Assembly: GCA_934572325.1 (NCBI GenBank)
Contig: CAKTKT010000009.1
Location: 1-45,620 of the forward strand
DNA from: an uncultured Oscillospiraceae bacterium
Lineage (GTDB): Bacteria > Bacillota > Clostridia > Oscillospirales > Oscillospiraceae
DNA: 45,620 nucleotides
Direction: 5' to 3'
Positions 7,729-15,583 of this stretch are shown here, in pieces. The notes beneath the pieces are model-generated. The model was given only the letters and a program-made list of their open reading frames with translations, searched no databases and was not told the DNA's origin. Each line of letters opens with the position of its first letter. Position 1 is the first letter of the stretch. The position numbers and the translations under genes are program-made.

Positions 7729-7769
7729 CGCAGGGCACCTCCGGCTGTCGGAGACGCCCTGCGGCATTT
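7729..7769. terminator. Terminator-like hairpin after the MFS gene
   Basis: CGCAGGGC (7729-7736) pairs with GCCCTGCG (7756-7763), with an inner CTCCG/CGGAG stem. It begins 7 bases beyond the MFS stop codon. TTTTT follows on the plus strand, while the minus side has only an AT-rich ATTATTAT run further out, so termination of the minus-strand MFS gene is likely but not ideal. The rest of 7539-7728 holds the upstream ATPase promoter and otherwise nothing recognised. Confidence 0.6.
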
Positions 7770-8942
7770 TTATCCATTCAACTTTTTCCCGCATATCCTG
7801 TTGAGCCGCTCGTACATTGCCGTGCCGAGCGCGAGCAGCGCAAGGATAAAGACCGGCATGAGACGCACGGAGATGTTCTGCGCGATAAGCCCGAAGATCG
7901 GCGGCATGACGGTGATGCCGACATAGGCGCTTGCCATCTGTATCCCGATGATAGCCTGAGAGCGCTCCGCGCCGAAATGCGCGGGCGTGGAGTGTATGGT
8001 GGCGGGGTATATCGGCGCGCAGCCGAACCCGAAGACTATTAGCCCAGCCATTTTGCACCACGCCCCAAGCGGCAGCAGCATCAGCAGCGCACCGAGCGCC
8101 GCCGTCGCCTCGCCGAGGCGGATCATGCCGGTGTCGTCGAGCTTATATGTGATAAAGCCGCTCAGCCCGCGCCCGACGGTGATGCCGATGCAGAAAAGAC
8201 CGCCGAGGGAGGCGGCGCGTTCCGCGTCCAGCCCCGCCGCGCCGACAAGAAAGCTGCTGCCCCAGAGAATGGCTGTCTGCTCATAGGCGCAGTAGCAAAA
8301 GAAGCTGAGCATGACCTCCCGCGCGCCGGGGATGCGCACAACGTCGCGCAGGGCGAGCGGCGCTGTGCGCCTGCCGCCCTCCGCCGCCGCGCCGTTCGCC
8401 TTTTTCCACAGCGGCAGACTGAGAAAAAGCCCCGCAGACAGCACGAGCTGGATAAGCCCGACCCAGCGGTAGCCCATGCGCCAGCCCTGCCCGCCTGAGA
8501 GCGCCAGCCCCATGATGAACGGTCCCGCCGTTGCGCCGACGCCCCACATACAGTGCAGCCAGCTCATATGGCGGCTGGCGTAGTGCAGGGCGACGTAGTT
8601 ATTGAGCGACGCATCCACGCTGCCCGCGCCGAGACCGTAGGGCACGGCGAGCGCGCACAGCATCCAGAATGACCCGCTCACCGAGAAGCCCAGCAGGGCG
8701 AGCGCCGTCAGCGCAACGCTCGCCGCCGTGACGTGACCCGTGCCGAAGCGCGCGGTCAGGCGGTCGCTCATGAGGCTGGATATGACAGTGCCGACGGAGA
8801 TTATCATGGAGATAACACCGGCGCTCGAAAACGGCACGGAGAACTGCGGGTAGATCGTCGGCCATGCGCAGCCGAGCAGCGAGTCAGGCAGTCCGAGGCT
8901 TATGAACGAGACATATATAATAGGTAGGAGTATTGAAAACAT
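7770..8942 (-). CDS. Major facilitator superfamily transporter
   Basis: A 390-residue MFS permease with about 12 hydrophobic segments and the loop SDRLTARFG after the second segment, matching the MFS signature D-R-x-x-R-x-G. The fold resembles the FucP/YbjJ-like group of sugar or drug exporters. The open frame reaches 8969, but the ATG at 8942 is preceded by GGAGG at 7 bases and begins directly with the first membrane segment (MFSILLPIIYVSF), so the nine-residue extension is rejected. It lies downstream of the ATP synthase terminator. No enzyme gene beside it indicates the substrate. Confidence 0.88.
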   Translation of the reverse strand: MFSILLPIIYVSFISLGLPDSLLGCAWPTIYPQFSVPFSSAGVISMIISVGTVISSLMSDRLTARFGTGHVTAASVALTALALLGFSVSGSFWMLCALAVPYGLGAGSVDASLNNYVALHYASRHMSWLHCMWGVGATAGPFIMGLALSGGQGWRMGYRWVGLIQLVLSAGLFLSLPLWKKANGAAAEGGRRTAPLALRDVVRIPGAREVMLSFFCYCAYEQTAILWGSSFLVGAAGLDAERAASLGGLFCIGITVGRGLSGFITYKLDDTGMIRLGEATAALGALLMLLPLGAWCKMAGLIVFGFGCAPIYPATIHSTPAHFGAERSQAIIGIQMASAYVGITVMPPIFGLIAQNISVRLMPVFILALLALGTAMYERLNRICGKKLNG

Positions 8943-8965
8943 ATGCTGCCCTCCGGCTTTTAGCG

Positions 8966-8999
8966 GCAAAGTAAAGAGCGCCGCCGGCGCAGCGCTCTT
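8966..8999 (-). terminator. Terminator of the ATP synthase operon
   Basis: AAGAGCGC (8974-8981) pairs with GCGCTCTT (8992-8999) around a GC-rich loop that can pair further. The minus strand continues with a T-rich stretch (TTTACTTTG) to 8966. It lies 15 bases after the atpC stop and before the MFS start. Confidence 0.75.
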
Positions 9000-9013
9000 G
9001 TAAAATTATGCGA

Positions 9014-9277
9014 CTATACGATTTTCGCGTCGGAGGCGAGCACGGTGACGACGTTTTCGGACACCTCGGCGATGCCGCCGCCGACCTCGATGACGGCGCC
9101 GCCGTCCCCGCCCATGCCGCAGCGGATGCGCCCGCGCGCTATCGCGCACACCATGGGCGCGTGCCCCGTCAGTATGCCGACAGAGCCGGAGACCGTGGGG
9201 AGGTTGACATAGCTGACCGTCTCGTCAAAGACGGTGCTGTCCTGCGTCACAACGCACAGATGCAGCTTACTTTCCAT
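9014..9277 (-). CDS. atpC: ATP synthase F1 epsilon subunit, N-terminal domain only
   Basis: An 87-residue epsilon subunit. It contains the N-terminal beta-sandwich that contacts gamma and the c-ring, including VNLPTVSGSVGILTGHAPMV (about residues 23-42) and GGGIAEVSENVVTVLASDA near the end. Typical epsilon is 130-140 residues; the C-terminal two-helix domain that inhibits ATP hydrolysis is absent. Only 71 bases separate its stop from the MFS start, and a terminator lies between, so this is not a frameshift of a longer gene. ATG 9277 lies 10 bases after the atpD stop, with GAGGG upstream. Natural short epsilons are known in some phyla, so the protein may be functional without autoinhibition. 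Confidence 0.9.
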   Translation of the reverse strand: MESKLHLCVVTQDSTVFDETVSYVNLPTVSGSVGILTGHAPMVCAIARGRIRCGMGGDGGAVIEVGGGIAEVSENVVTVLASDAKIV

Positions 9278-9287
9278 GCTCCAGCCC

Positions 9288-10676
9288 TCAAAACTGCCCG
9301 CGCTTTGCGTAGACCTCGTCAATATCGCCGCACAGCAGGAACGCCTGCTCCGGCAGGTCGTCCGCCTCGCCGCCGAGTATCGCCTCGAAGCTCCTGATGG
9401 TATCCTCGAGCTTGACGTATCTGCCCTGCATACCGGTGAAGTTCTCCGCGACATGGAACGGCTGGGAGAGGAAGCGCTGTATGCGCCTTGCGCGGTTGAC
9501 CGTCGCGCGATCCTCCGCGCCCAGCTCGTCCATGCCGAGCACGGCGATGATGTCCTGAAGCTGCCTGTACTTTTCAAGCACCGCCTGCACCGCGCGCGCG
9601 GCGTCATAATGGCGCTTGCCGAGGACGGTCGGCTCAAGGATGCGCGAGGTGGAATCCAGCGGATCGACTGCGGGGTAAATGCCCAGCTCCGAGATGGAGC
9701 GGGAGAGAACGGTCGTCGCGTCAAGATGCGCGAACGCGGTCGCCGGCGCGGGGTCGGTCAGGTCGTCCGCAGGAACGTATATCGCCTGTACGGAGGTGAC
9801 GGAGCCGTCCTTCGTGGAGGTTATGCGCTCTTGCAGCGCGCCCATCTCGGTGGCGAGCGTCGGCTGATAGCCGACGGCGGAGGGCATACGCCCCAGCAGC
9901 GCCGAGACCTCCGAGCCGGCCTGAGTGAAGCGGAAGATATTGTCGATAAAGAGAAGCACGTCCTGCCCGCTGCGGTCGCGGAAGTCCTCCGCTATGGTGA
10001 GCCCCGAGAGCGGAACTCTCAAGCGTGCGCCGGGCGGCTCGTTCATCTGCCCGAACACGAGCGCGGTCTTGTTTATAACGCCGGACTCGTTCATCTCGTT
10101 CCAGAGATCGTTGCCCTCGCGGCTGCGCTCGCCGACGCCGGCGAAAACGGAGTAGCCGCCGTGCTCATACGCGATGTTGCGTATAAGCTCCATGATGAGC
10201 ACGGTCTTGCCGACGCCCGCGCCGCCGAACAAGCCGATCTTGCCGCCCTTTGCATACGGGGCGAGCAGATCGACGACCTTTATGCCGGTCTCCAGCATTT
10301 CGGTCGCGGGGCGGATGTCGGTGAAGGGGGGCGCGTCGCGGTGGATGGGCAGGCGCTTTTCGGCGTTGACCGCGCCCTTGCCGTCTATCGGCTCGCCGAC
10401 GACGTTGAACATACGCCCCAGCGTCGCCTCGCCGACGGGCATGGTGATGGGCGCGCCCGTATCCACGGCGGGCGTGCCGCGGGAGATGCCGTCCGTCGAG
10501 GCGAGCGCGATGCAGCGCACCGCGCCCTCGCCGATCTGCTGCACGACCTCAAGCGTGACCTTGCTGCCGTCGCCGTGGGCGATCTCGACCGCGTTATATA
10601 ATTCCGGCAGCTTACCCGCCGGGAACTGAACGTCAACAACGGGACCTATGACCCTTTTGACGATGCCGTTTACCAT
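9288..10676 (-). CDS. atpD: ATP synthase F1 beta subunit
   Basis: A 462-residue catalytic beta subunit of normal length. Walker A GGAGVGKT is at residues 151-158, followed by the conserved GERSREGNDL segment with the catalytic glutamate region, Walker B VLLFIDNIFRF, and ALLGRMPSAVGYQPTLATEMG around the DELSEED side. It forms the alternating alpha3-beta3 hexamer with the alpha part of the fused protein at 11653-13887 and synthesises ATP at the interface. It starts 39 bases after atpG, with a good Shine-Dalgarno, and is followed directly by atpC. Confidence 0.98.
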   Translation of the reverse strand: MVNGIVKRVIGPVVDVQFPAGKLPELYNAVEIAHGDGSKVTLEVVQQIGEGAVRCIALASTDGISRGTPAVDTGAPITMPVGEATLGRMFNVVGEPIDGKGAVNAEKRLPIHRDAPPFTDIRPATEMLETGIKVVDLLAPYAKGGKIGLFGGAGVGKTVLIMELIRNIAYEHGGYSVFAGVGERSREGNDLWNEMNESGVINKTALVFGQMNEPPGARLRVPLSGLTIAEDFRDRSGQDVLLFIDNIFRFTQAGSEVSALLGRMPSAVGYQPTLATEMGALQERITSTKDGSVTSVQAIYVPADDLTDPAPATAFAHLDATTVLSRSISELGIYPAVDPLDSTSRILEPTVLGKRHYDAARAVQAVLEKYRQLQDIIAVLGMDELGAEDRATVNRARRIQRFLSQPFHVAENFTGMQGRYVKLEDTIRSFEAILGGEADDLPEQAFLLCGDIDEVYAKRGQF

Positions 10677-10715
10677 TGGTGTTATACCTCCTTATAAATA
10701 AAGGGGTCTATGCTG

Positions 10716-11567
10716 TTACATCATTGCGCTGCCGCCGACAATCTCGGTTATCTCCGTGGTGATGGCGGACTGTCTGGCGTGATTGAGCTCCAGCGTGAGC
10801 GTGGAGATAAGCTCCTCGGTGTTGTCGGTGGCGGCGGTCATCGCCGTCATGCGCGCCGAGTGCTCGCCCGTCTTGGCTTCCAGCAGCACGGAGTAGACCG
10901 TGTTGCTGATATAAAGCTCGACAAGCGAGTTGAGCACGGAGCTCTCATCCGGCTCGAAGATATAATCCCCCAAAACACCGCCGTGCTTTTCCATCTGCGG
11001 CACGGGCAAAAGCGTGAGCCGCCCCGGCGTCTGCGAGAGGACGGTTTCAAACTGCTGATATATCAGCACTATCTCGTCCGCCTCGCCGTCAAGGTAGAGC
11101 GCCTTGAGATACTCGGTGAGCGCGAGACATTCCTGCGCCGTGGGGGTATCGCTTATATCGTCGAAAACGCGCTTTACGTCAAAGCCCGCCGCGTCAAAGC
11201 TCTCCTTGCCCCAGCGCCCGCACACCACCGCGAACTTCTCCCCGCCGTCGGCGGCGAGCTGCTCCTCGGCATAGTGCAGCACTGCGGAGTTATATGCGCC
11301 GCAAAGCCCTCTGTTGCCCACAAAAATGACGTAGCAGCGCCGTTTGACCGCGTCTCTCGCCTTGAGGAAGGGGTTGTCGGAATCCGACACCGTGCCCATC
11401 AGGTGCGAGAGGATGAAGCGGCTCTTATCGGAAAAGCTCTTGAGATTGCCGACTGCCATCTGGGTGCGCCGCCGCTTTGTCGCCGCGACGACCTTCATGG
11501 ACTTTGTTATCTGTCGGGTGTTCTCAATGCTCTTTATCCTTGTTCGGATAGCGCGCATATTTGCCAT
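10716..11567 (-). CDS. atpG: ATP synthase F1 gamma subunit (central rotor shaft)
   Basis: A 283-residue gamma subunit. The N-terminal helix RIKSIENTRQITKSMKVVAATK and a matching C-terminal helix (ITTEITEIVGGSAM) form the coiled-coil shaft inside alpha3-beta3. The Rossmann-like middle domain contains GNRGLCGAYNS. The frame opens at a GTG (11576) that lies inside the Shine-Dalgarno itself; ATG 11567 follows GGAGG by about 7 bases and gives the canonical MANMRAIRTRI start. It couples rotation of the c-ring to the catalytic sites. Confidence 0.96.
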   Translation of the reverse strand: MANMRAIRTRIKSIENTRQITKSMKVVAATKRRRTQMAVGNLKSFSDKSRFILSHLMGTVSDSDNPFLKARDAVKRRCYVIFVGNRGLCGAYNSAVLHYAEEQLAADGGEKFAVVCGRWGKESFDAAGFDVKRVFDDISDTPTAQECLALTEYLKALYLDGEADEIVLIYQQFETVLSQTPGRLTLLPVPQMEKHGGVLGDYIFEPDESSVLNSLVELYISNTVYSVLLEAKTGEHSARMTAMTAATDNTEELISTLTLELNHARQSAITTEITEIVGGSAMM

Positions 11568-11597
11568 ATGCCCCACCTCCTTCTTTTATGATCCGTC

Positions 11598-11630
11598 CGC
11601 GGCGAATGTCCTCGCGGAGCGTCCGCCGCG
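11598..11630 (-). other. Intercistronic hairpin between the fused alpha gene and atpG
   Basis: CGCGGCG (11598-11604) pairs with CGCCGCG (11624-11630), with a further CTCGCGGAG element in the loop. No T-run follows, so it is an RNA stability or processing element at most. Confidence 0.35.
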
Positions 11631-11652
11631 TTATTTGCTCAAGACCTTGACG

Positions 11653-13887
11653 TCAGCCCTTCTTGTACTCCTCAATGACGGCGCGGAGCTTTTCGATGCT
11701 CTCCTTGCCGAGCTTTTTGCCGCTGTGGATCTCGTCGTGAAGCTGCGGATAATGCTTGTTGACATAGGCGACGAGCCCCTTTTCAAACTCGGCAATATCC
11801 CTCAGCTCCACATCGTCCGTGTAGCCCTCGGAGGCGGCGAAGATGGAGACGACCTGATCGGCGGCGTCCATGGGCGAGTAGCACGGCTGCTTCAAAAGCT
11901 CCGTCATTCTGTCGCCGCGGCGGAGGGTGTCGCGCGTCGCCTTGTCAAGGTCGGAGCCGAACTGCGAGAACGCCGCCAGCTCCCTGTACTGCGCCAGATC
12001 CATTCTCAGCCTTCCCGCAAACTGCTTCATCGCGCCAAGCTGCGCGCTGCCGCCGACACGGGACACGGAAAGCCCCACGTTGACCGCCGGGCGCACGCCG
12101 GAGTTGAAGAGATCGGTTTCGAGGAATATCTGACCGTCGGTGATGGAAATGACGTTTGTGGGGATATACGCGGAGATGTCGCCCGCCTGCGTCTCGATGA
12201 TGGGCAGAGCGGTCATGCTGCCGCCGCCCAGCTCGTCGCTGAGCCTTGCGGCGCGTTCGAGAAGTCTGGAATGGAGATAGAAAACATCGCCGGGGTACGC
12301 CTCGCGTCCGGGCGGGCGGTGCAGCAGCAGCGACAGCTCGCGGTAGGCGACCGCCTGCTTGCTCAGATCATCATATATGATGAGCACGTCCTTGCCCTTG
12401 TACATGAAGTACTCGCCCATCGCCGCGCCGGAGTACGGCGCGATATACAGCAGCGGGGCAGACTCCGCCGCAGTGGCGCTGACGACGATGGTGTAATCCA
12501 TTGCGCCGTACTCGCGCAGCTTATCGACGAAGCTTGCAACCGTGGACTCCTTCTTGCCGATGGCGACATAGATGCAGATCATGTCCTTGCCCTTTTGGTT
12601 GATGATCGTGTCGAGCGCTATGGCGGTCTTGCCGGTCTGACGGTCGCCGATGATAAGCTCACGCTGACCGCGTCCGATGGGGATGAGCGCGTCGATCGCC
12701 CTGATGCCGGTCTGCATCGGGACGGAAACGCTCTTGCGGTCTATAACGCCGGGGGCTTTCGACTCGATGGGGCGGGTCTCGGTGGCGCGCACCCTGCCCT
12801 TGCCGTCGATGGGACGGCCGAGGGCATCGACCACGCGCCCGAGCAGCGCCTCGCCCACGGGCACCTCGATAATGCGCCCCGTGCGGCGGACCTGATCGCC
12901 CTCCTGGACGTTGTCATAGTTGCCCAGCAGCACGACGCCGACGTTGTCGCGCTCAAGGTCCATGACCATGCCGCGCAGATCGCCCTTGAATTCCAAAAGC
13001 TCGCCCGCCATAACGTCCGCAAGCCCGCTCACGCGGCATATGCCGTCGGAGAGCGTGGTGACGCGCCCGACCTGGCAGGTCTCAATGTCTCTCGGGGCGT
13101 TGGCGAGCTTGTCGCGGAACACGCCCACCATATTCTGCACATCATCGTCCGCCTCGGCGACGGACTTGCGCACGCGGTCAAGCTGGGCGCGCAGCGAGCC
13201 GTTGTAGAGCGAGTCGCCCACGGCGACGCACACGCCCGCGATGAGCGCGTCATCGCGCGCGACGGTGACGTCTACGGCGTCAGCGCCGAATTTATCCTGA
13301 AGAATATGGGTGATCTTCGCCACGTCCTCGTCCGTCAGCTCCGCGCTGCCGGTAACGGTGACCTTGAGCTTCTCGCCGGAGGCGAGCTTCACCCTGTCGC
13401 TCTGGTTGACGACGAGCTTTTCGGGCAGCTCCCCGATAAAGCGCGCGATAAGGCGCTTTTTGCTCTCGGGGCTGCTTTGGCGCAGCATATCCGCCGCCGC
13501 GTCCGTAAGCTCCTGCGCGGCTTCGCTGTTGAAGCGGCGCTGCATATCGAAGCACATCTGCTCATAGCTGCTGGCGTTGTCCGCCTCAGCCACGGCGCGC
13601 AGATGCTCCTCCTCGCGCTCGGACTCTTTGGCGAGCGCGGCAGCCTCGGCGTTCGCCTCGGCGATCATCCTGTCGCAGTCGCTTTTGCCCTCGGCAGTGA
13701 CCGCGCCCATGCTCTCACGGAGCTTCGCGGCGTTGACCTCAGCCTGCTTTGCGCGCTCGACCTCGCCGGAGACCTTGTCCTGATAGCCCTTTACGGTGTT
13801 TTTCGCCATACCCTTGCCGAATTTATATACGCCAAAGCCAAGAATACCGAAATTTACGAGGTTATAGAATATATTCCACTCAAACAT
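11653..13887 (-). CDS. Fused ATP synthase peripheral-stalk b'-delta and F1 alpha subunit
   Basis: One uninterrupted 744-residue frame holds three ATP synthase subunits. Residues 1-25 (MFEWNIFYNLVNFGILGFGV...) form a membrane helix and about 26-150 a charged helix, as in a b-type stalk subunit. Residues about 155-243 match the delta/OSCP C-terminal domain (VTVTGSAELTDEDV, then DALIAGVCVAVGD-SLYNGSLRAQLDRVR). From about 250 to the end it is a complete alpha subunit with GRVTTLSDGICRVSGL, Walker A GDRQTGKT (414-421), IIYDDLSKQAVAYRE and the arginine-finger region NVGLSVSRVGG with Arg610. The delta N-terminal helical bundle is missing and no free atpH exists. It lies between atpF and atpG, where atpH and atpA normally are. 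Each F1 needs three alphas but one stalk, so separate alpha production or several stalks must be considered: Met253 (13131) or GTG 13140 would give an alpha of about 492-495 residues. Confidence 0.93.
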   Translation of the reverse strand: MFEWNIFYNLVNFGILGFGVYKFGKGMAKNTVKGYQDKVSGEVERAKQAEVNAAKLRESMGAVTAEGKSDCDRMIAEANAEAAALAKESEREEEHLRAVAEADNASSYEQMCFDMQRRFNSEAAQELTDAAADMLRQSSPESKKRLIARFIGELPEKLVVNQSDRVKLASGEKLKVTVTGSAELTDEDVAKITHILQDKFGADAVDVTVARDDALIAGVCVAVGDSLYNGSLRAQLDRVRKSVAEADDDVQNMVGVFRDKLANAPRDIETCQVGRVTTLSDGICRVSGLADVMAGELLEFKGDLRGMVMDLERDNVGVVLLGNYDNVQEGDQVRRTGRIIEVPVGEALLGRVVDALGRPIDGKGRVRATETRPIESKAPGVIDRKSVSVPMQTGIRAIDALIPIGRGQRELIIGDRQTGKTAIALDTIINQKGKDMICIYVAIGKKESTVASFVDKLREYGAMDYTIVVSATAAESAPLLYIAPYSGAAMGEYFMYKGKDVLIIYDDLSKQAVAYRELSLLLHRPPGREAYPGDVFYLHSRLLERAARLSDELGGGSMTALPIIETQAGDISAYIPTNVISITDGQIFLETDLFNSGVRPAVNVGLSVSRVGGSAQLGAMKQFAGRLRMDLAQYRELAAFSQFGSDLDKATRDTLRRGDRMTELLKQPCYSPMDAADQVVSIFAASEGYTDDVELRDIAEFEKGLVAYVNKHYPQLHDEIHSGKKLGKESIEKLRAVIEEYKKG

Positions 13888-13931
13888 ATTTCAGCCGCCC
13901 CTCCTCTCTGCTGTTTTTGTTCTTCTGTCCA

Positions 13932-14351
13932 TCAGTCCGTGAGCCTTTCTGCCAGCGTTTTCACAAGCTCGTCCTTTTCGGAATCGAGCTGCGCTCTGGC
14001 GTCCTTTGCCATCGCGTCAACGCGCGCCTTCGCGTTCCGGCGCTCACCGGCATTTTCGACCGTCAACCGGCGGACAAACTCCTCGCGCTTTTTGCCGTCC
14101 TCGGTGCGCTGGTTTGCAAGGATGGTCTTTGCCTCGTCGCGGCTGGCGGACTTGTCCTCCTCGACGCGCTGCCGGTTTGCGGCTACCTCGCCGCTCGCCT
14201 CGCGCTCCTTTTCAAGAGACGCATCAAGACGCGCCTGACGCTCCGCCATGAACCTCGACACGGGAGTAAACAGGAGTCTATTTAATAGGAACAGCAGGAT
14301 GAAGAAGCTGATTATGGTGAGAACAAGCTCTGATATATTGATGCTCAGCAT
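13932..14351 (-). CDS. atpF: ATP synthase Fo subunit b
   Basis: A 139-residue b subunit, shorter than the usual 155-170. An N-terminal membrane helix at about residues 8-28 (ELVLTIISFFILLFLLNRLLF) is followed by FTPVSRFMAERQARLDASL and a long charged coiled coil to the C-terminus. It probably pairs with the b-like N-terminal part of the fused protein encoded next, giving a b/b' heterodimeric stalk as in cyanobacteria and chloroplasts. ATG 14351 follows GGAGATTTGT. Confidence 0.92.
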   Translation of the reverse strand: MLSINISELVLTIISFFILLFLLNRLLFTPVSRFMAERQARLDASLEKEREASGEVAANRQRVEEDKSASRDEAKTILANQRTEDGKKREEFVRRLTVENAGERRNAKARVDAMAKDARAQLDSEKDELVKTLAERLTD

Positions 14352-14394
14352 ACAAATCTCCTTCGCCGCTTTTTGTTATGTATGTTCGCCGAGA

Positions 14395-14417
14395 CCCTCA
14401 CAAGCGGTCAGTGAGAG
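14395..14417 (-). other. Intercistronic hairpin after atpE
   Basis: CCCTCAC (14395-14401) pairs with GTGAGAG (14411-14417), 7 pairs with one wobble, in the 84-base gap between atpE and atpF. Such a hairpin could protect atpE mRNA, which must be translated far more often than its neighbours; this is inference. Confidence 0.35.
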
Positions 14418-14435
14418 CCTGCACAGCAGGAAAAA

Positions 14436-14672
14436 TCAGACTATCTTCGCAATGAGCATGAACGAGATCAGCAGACCGTAGATAGTCAGCGCTTCCATAA
14501 GACCCAAGGAGAGGATCAGCGTGGAGCGGATGTCCTTGAAGCACTCGGGCTGACGGGCGATGGCGTCCATAGCCTTGGAGGAAGCGATGCCCTGACCGAT
14601 GCCGGGGCCTATGGCGCTCAGACCGATGGCAAGAGCGGCGGCGATTGCTATAAGACCGTTAGTGATATCCAT
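14436..14672 (-). CDS. atpE: ATP synthase Fo subunit c (rotor ring)
   Basis: A 78-residue two-helix c subunit. Helix 1 carries IGPGIGQG with Gln27, the polar loop is ARQPE (40-44), and helix 2 carries the ion-binding Glu60 in GLMEALTIYGLL with Tyr65. The MEALTIYG segment equals that of H+-binding cyanobacterial and chloroplast c subunits. Na+-type rings such as Ilyobacter have Ser-Thr directly after the glutamate; here these positions are Ala-Leu. Proton coupling is therefore favoured. ATG 14672 follows AAGGAG. It forms the ring turned by ion flow through subunit a. Confidence 0.96.
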   Translation of the reverse strand: MDITNGLIAIAAALAIGLSAIGPGIGQGIASSKAMDAIARQPECFKDIRSTLILSLGLMEALTIYGLLISFMLIAKIV

Positions 14673-14698
14673 TGTTGTATCTCCTTTTTGTTAATTAC

Positions 14699-15364
14699 TT
14701 ACTCTTCCTCTGCCGCTTCCGAAATATAAATTGACAGCAGCATTGTGAAAACAAGCGCCTGGATAAGGCAGAACAGCAGCGACAGCACGTTCATCAGCAG
14801 CGGGAGTATTATCGGGAATATGCTGTAGAGATTTTCCGTGACCATCTCCTCGCCGTAGAGGTTTCCGAACAGTCGCAGCGCCAGCGAGAACGGGCGCACA
14901 AGCTGCTCAACTATCGTAAGCGGCAGCATGACGCTCAAAAACGACTTGAGGTAGCCGCCCAAGCCGCGCTCCCTCACACCGACCGTATGGATCATGAAGA
15001 ACCCTATCAGCGCCAGCGCCGCCGTCACTGACAGATTTGCCGTGGGAACCTTGAACCCGGAGAAATGCCCTGCCCCCGGAAGCAGTCCGGAATAGTTGCT
15101 GACAATGATAAAGATAAAGAACGTGGCGAGTATCGGGAAATACCTGTCTGCGAGCTTTTTTCCCATAATGTCGCCATAATAGCCGTGCAGCTTGCTCACG
15201 ACCTGCTCCGCAAGGTTTTGCAGAGGACCGGGCACATCCTTCATGTTCCTCGTGGCGAGGACGGACAGCACCGCCAGCACGGCGATTATCACCCACATTG
15301 TCACGACCGTGCCGGTGATCTCCACAGGTCCGATCGAAAACAGGACGTTGCTTGTCTCTTCCAT
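14699..15364 (-). CDS. atpB: ATP synthase Fo subunit a
   Basis: A 221-residue membrane subunit with about five or six hydrophobic helices. The signature RPFSLALRLFGNLYGEEMV holds the essential arginine (Arg164, equivalent to E. coli Arg210) that separates the two half-channels. It is the first gene of the operon; ATG 15364 follows GGAGGTGATAAG, an excellent ribosome site, and the promoter is at 15400-15428. No atpI gene precedes it. Confidence 0.96.
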   Translation of the reverse strand: MEETSNVLFSIGPVEITGTVVTMWVIIAVLAVLSVLATRNMKDVPGPLQNLAEQVVSKLHGYYGDIMGKKLADRYFPILATFFIFIIVSNYSGLLPGAGHFSGFKVPTANLSVTAALALIGFFMIHTVGVRERGLGGYLKSFLSVMLPLTIVEQLVRPFSLALRLFGNLYGEEMVTENLYSIFPIILPLLMNVLSLLFCLIQALVFTMLLSIYISEAAEEE

Positions 15365-15399
15365 CTTATCACCTCCGTATTGCTATTTATTGCGTGTGT

Positions 15400-15428
15400 A
15401 TAATACCATTTTTGCTCTGTATTTTCAA
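15400..15428 (-). promoter_or_regulatory. Sigma-A promoter of the ATP synthase operon
   Basis: Minus-strand TTGAAA (15428-15423), 17 bases, TATTAT (15405-15400), 36 bases before the atpB ATG. The rest of 15429-15555 is AT-rich intergenic sequence without another recognisable element. Confidence 0.75.
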
Positions 15429-15558
15429 TACATTTTCTTGCGCACCTGTGGCGATTTGTGCAATGTACGCACTTTCTTTACGTGTTTTATGCGCGTTCGT
15501 CTGCGTTTTTGTGCAGTGTGGAACTCTTATCAACGAAAATTGAGGAATGGTTGAATAA

Positions 15559-15583
15559 GGGTTGACGCATCGCGCGTCAGCCC
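15559..15583 (-). terminator. Weak terminator-like hairpin at the end of the AraD gene
   Basis: GGGTTGACGC (15559-15568) pairs with GCGTCAGCCC (15574-15583) with one G-U. It overlaps the stop codon. On the minus strand it is followed only by a CTTATTC tract. Confidence 0.4.

Noticed and set aside
9278..9724. Upstream extension of the atpC frame
   Set aside because: It overlaps atpD out of frame; MESKLHLCVV at 9277 is the true epsilon N-terminus.
11653..13887. Artificial fusion of atpF/atpH and atpA by frameshift error
   Set aside because: The domains join in a single frame with a sensible linker and the operon has exactly the missing genes; an error would have to remove stop and start signals without disturbing either domain. 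It remains worth checking by resequencing.
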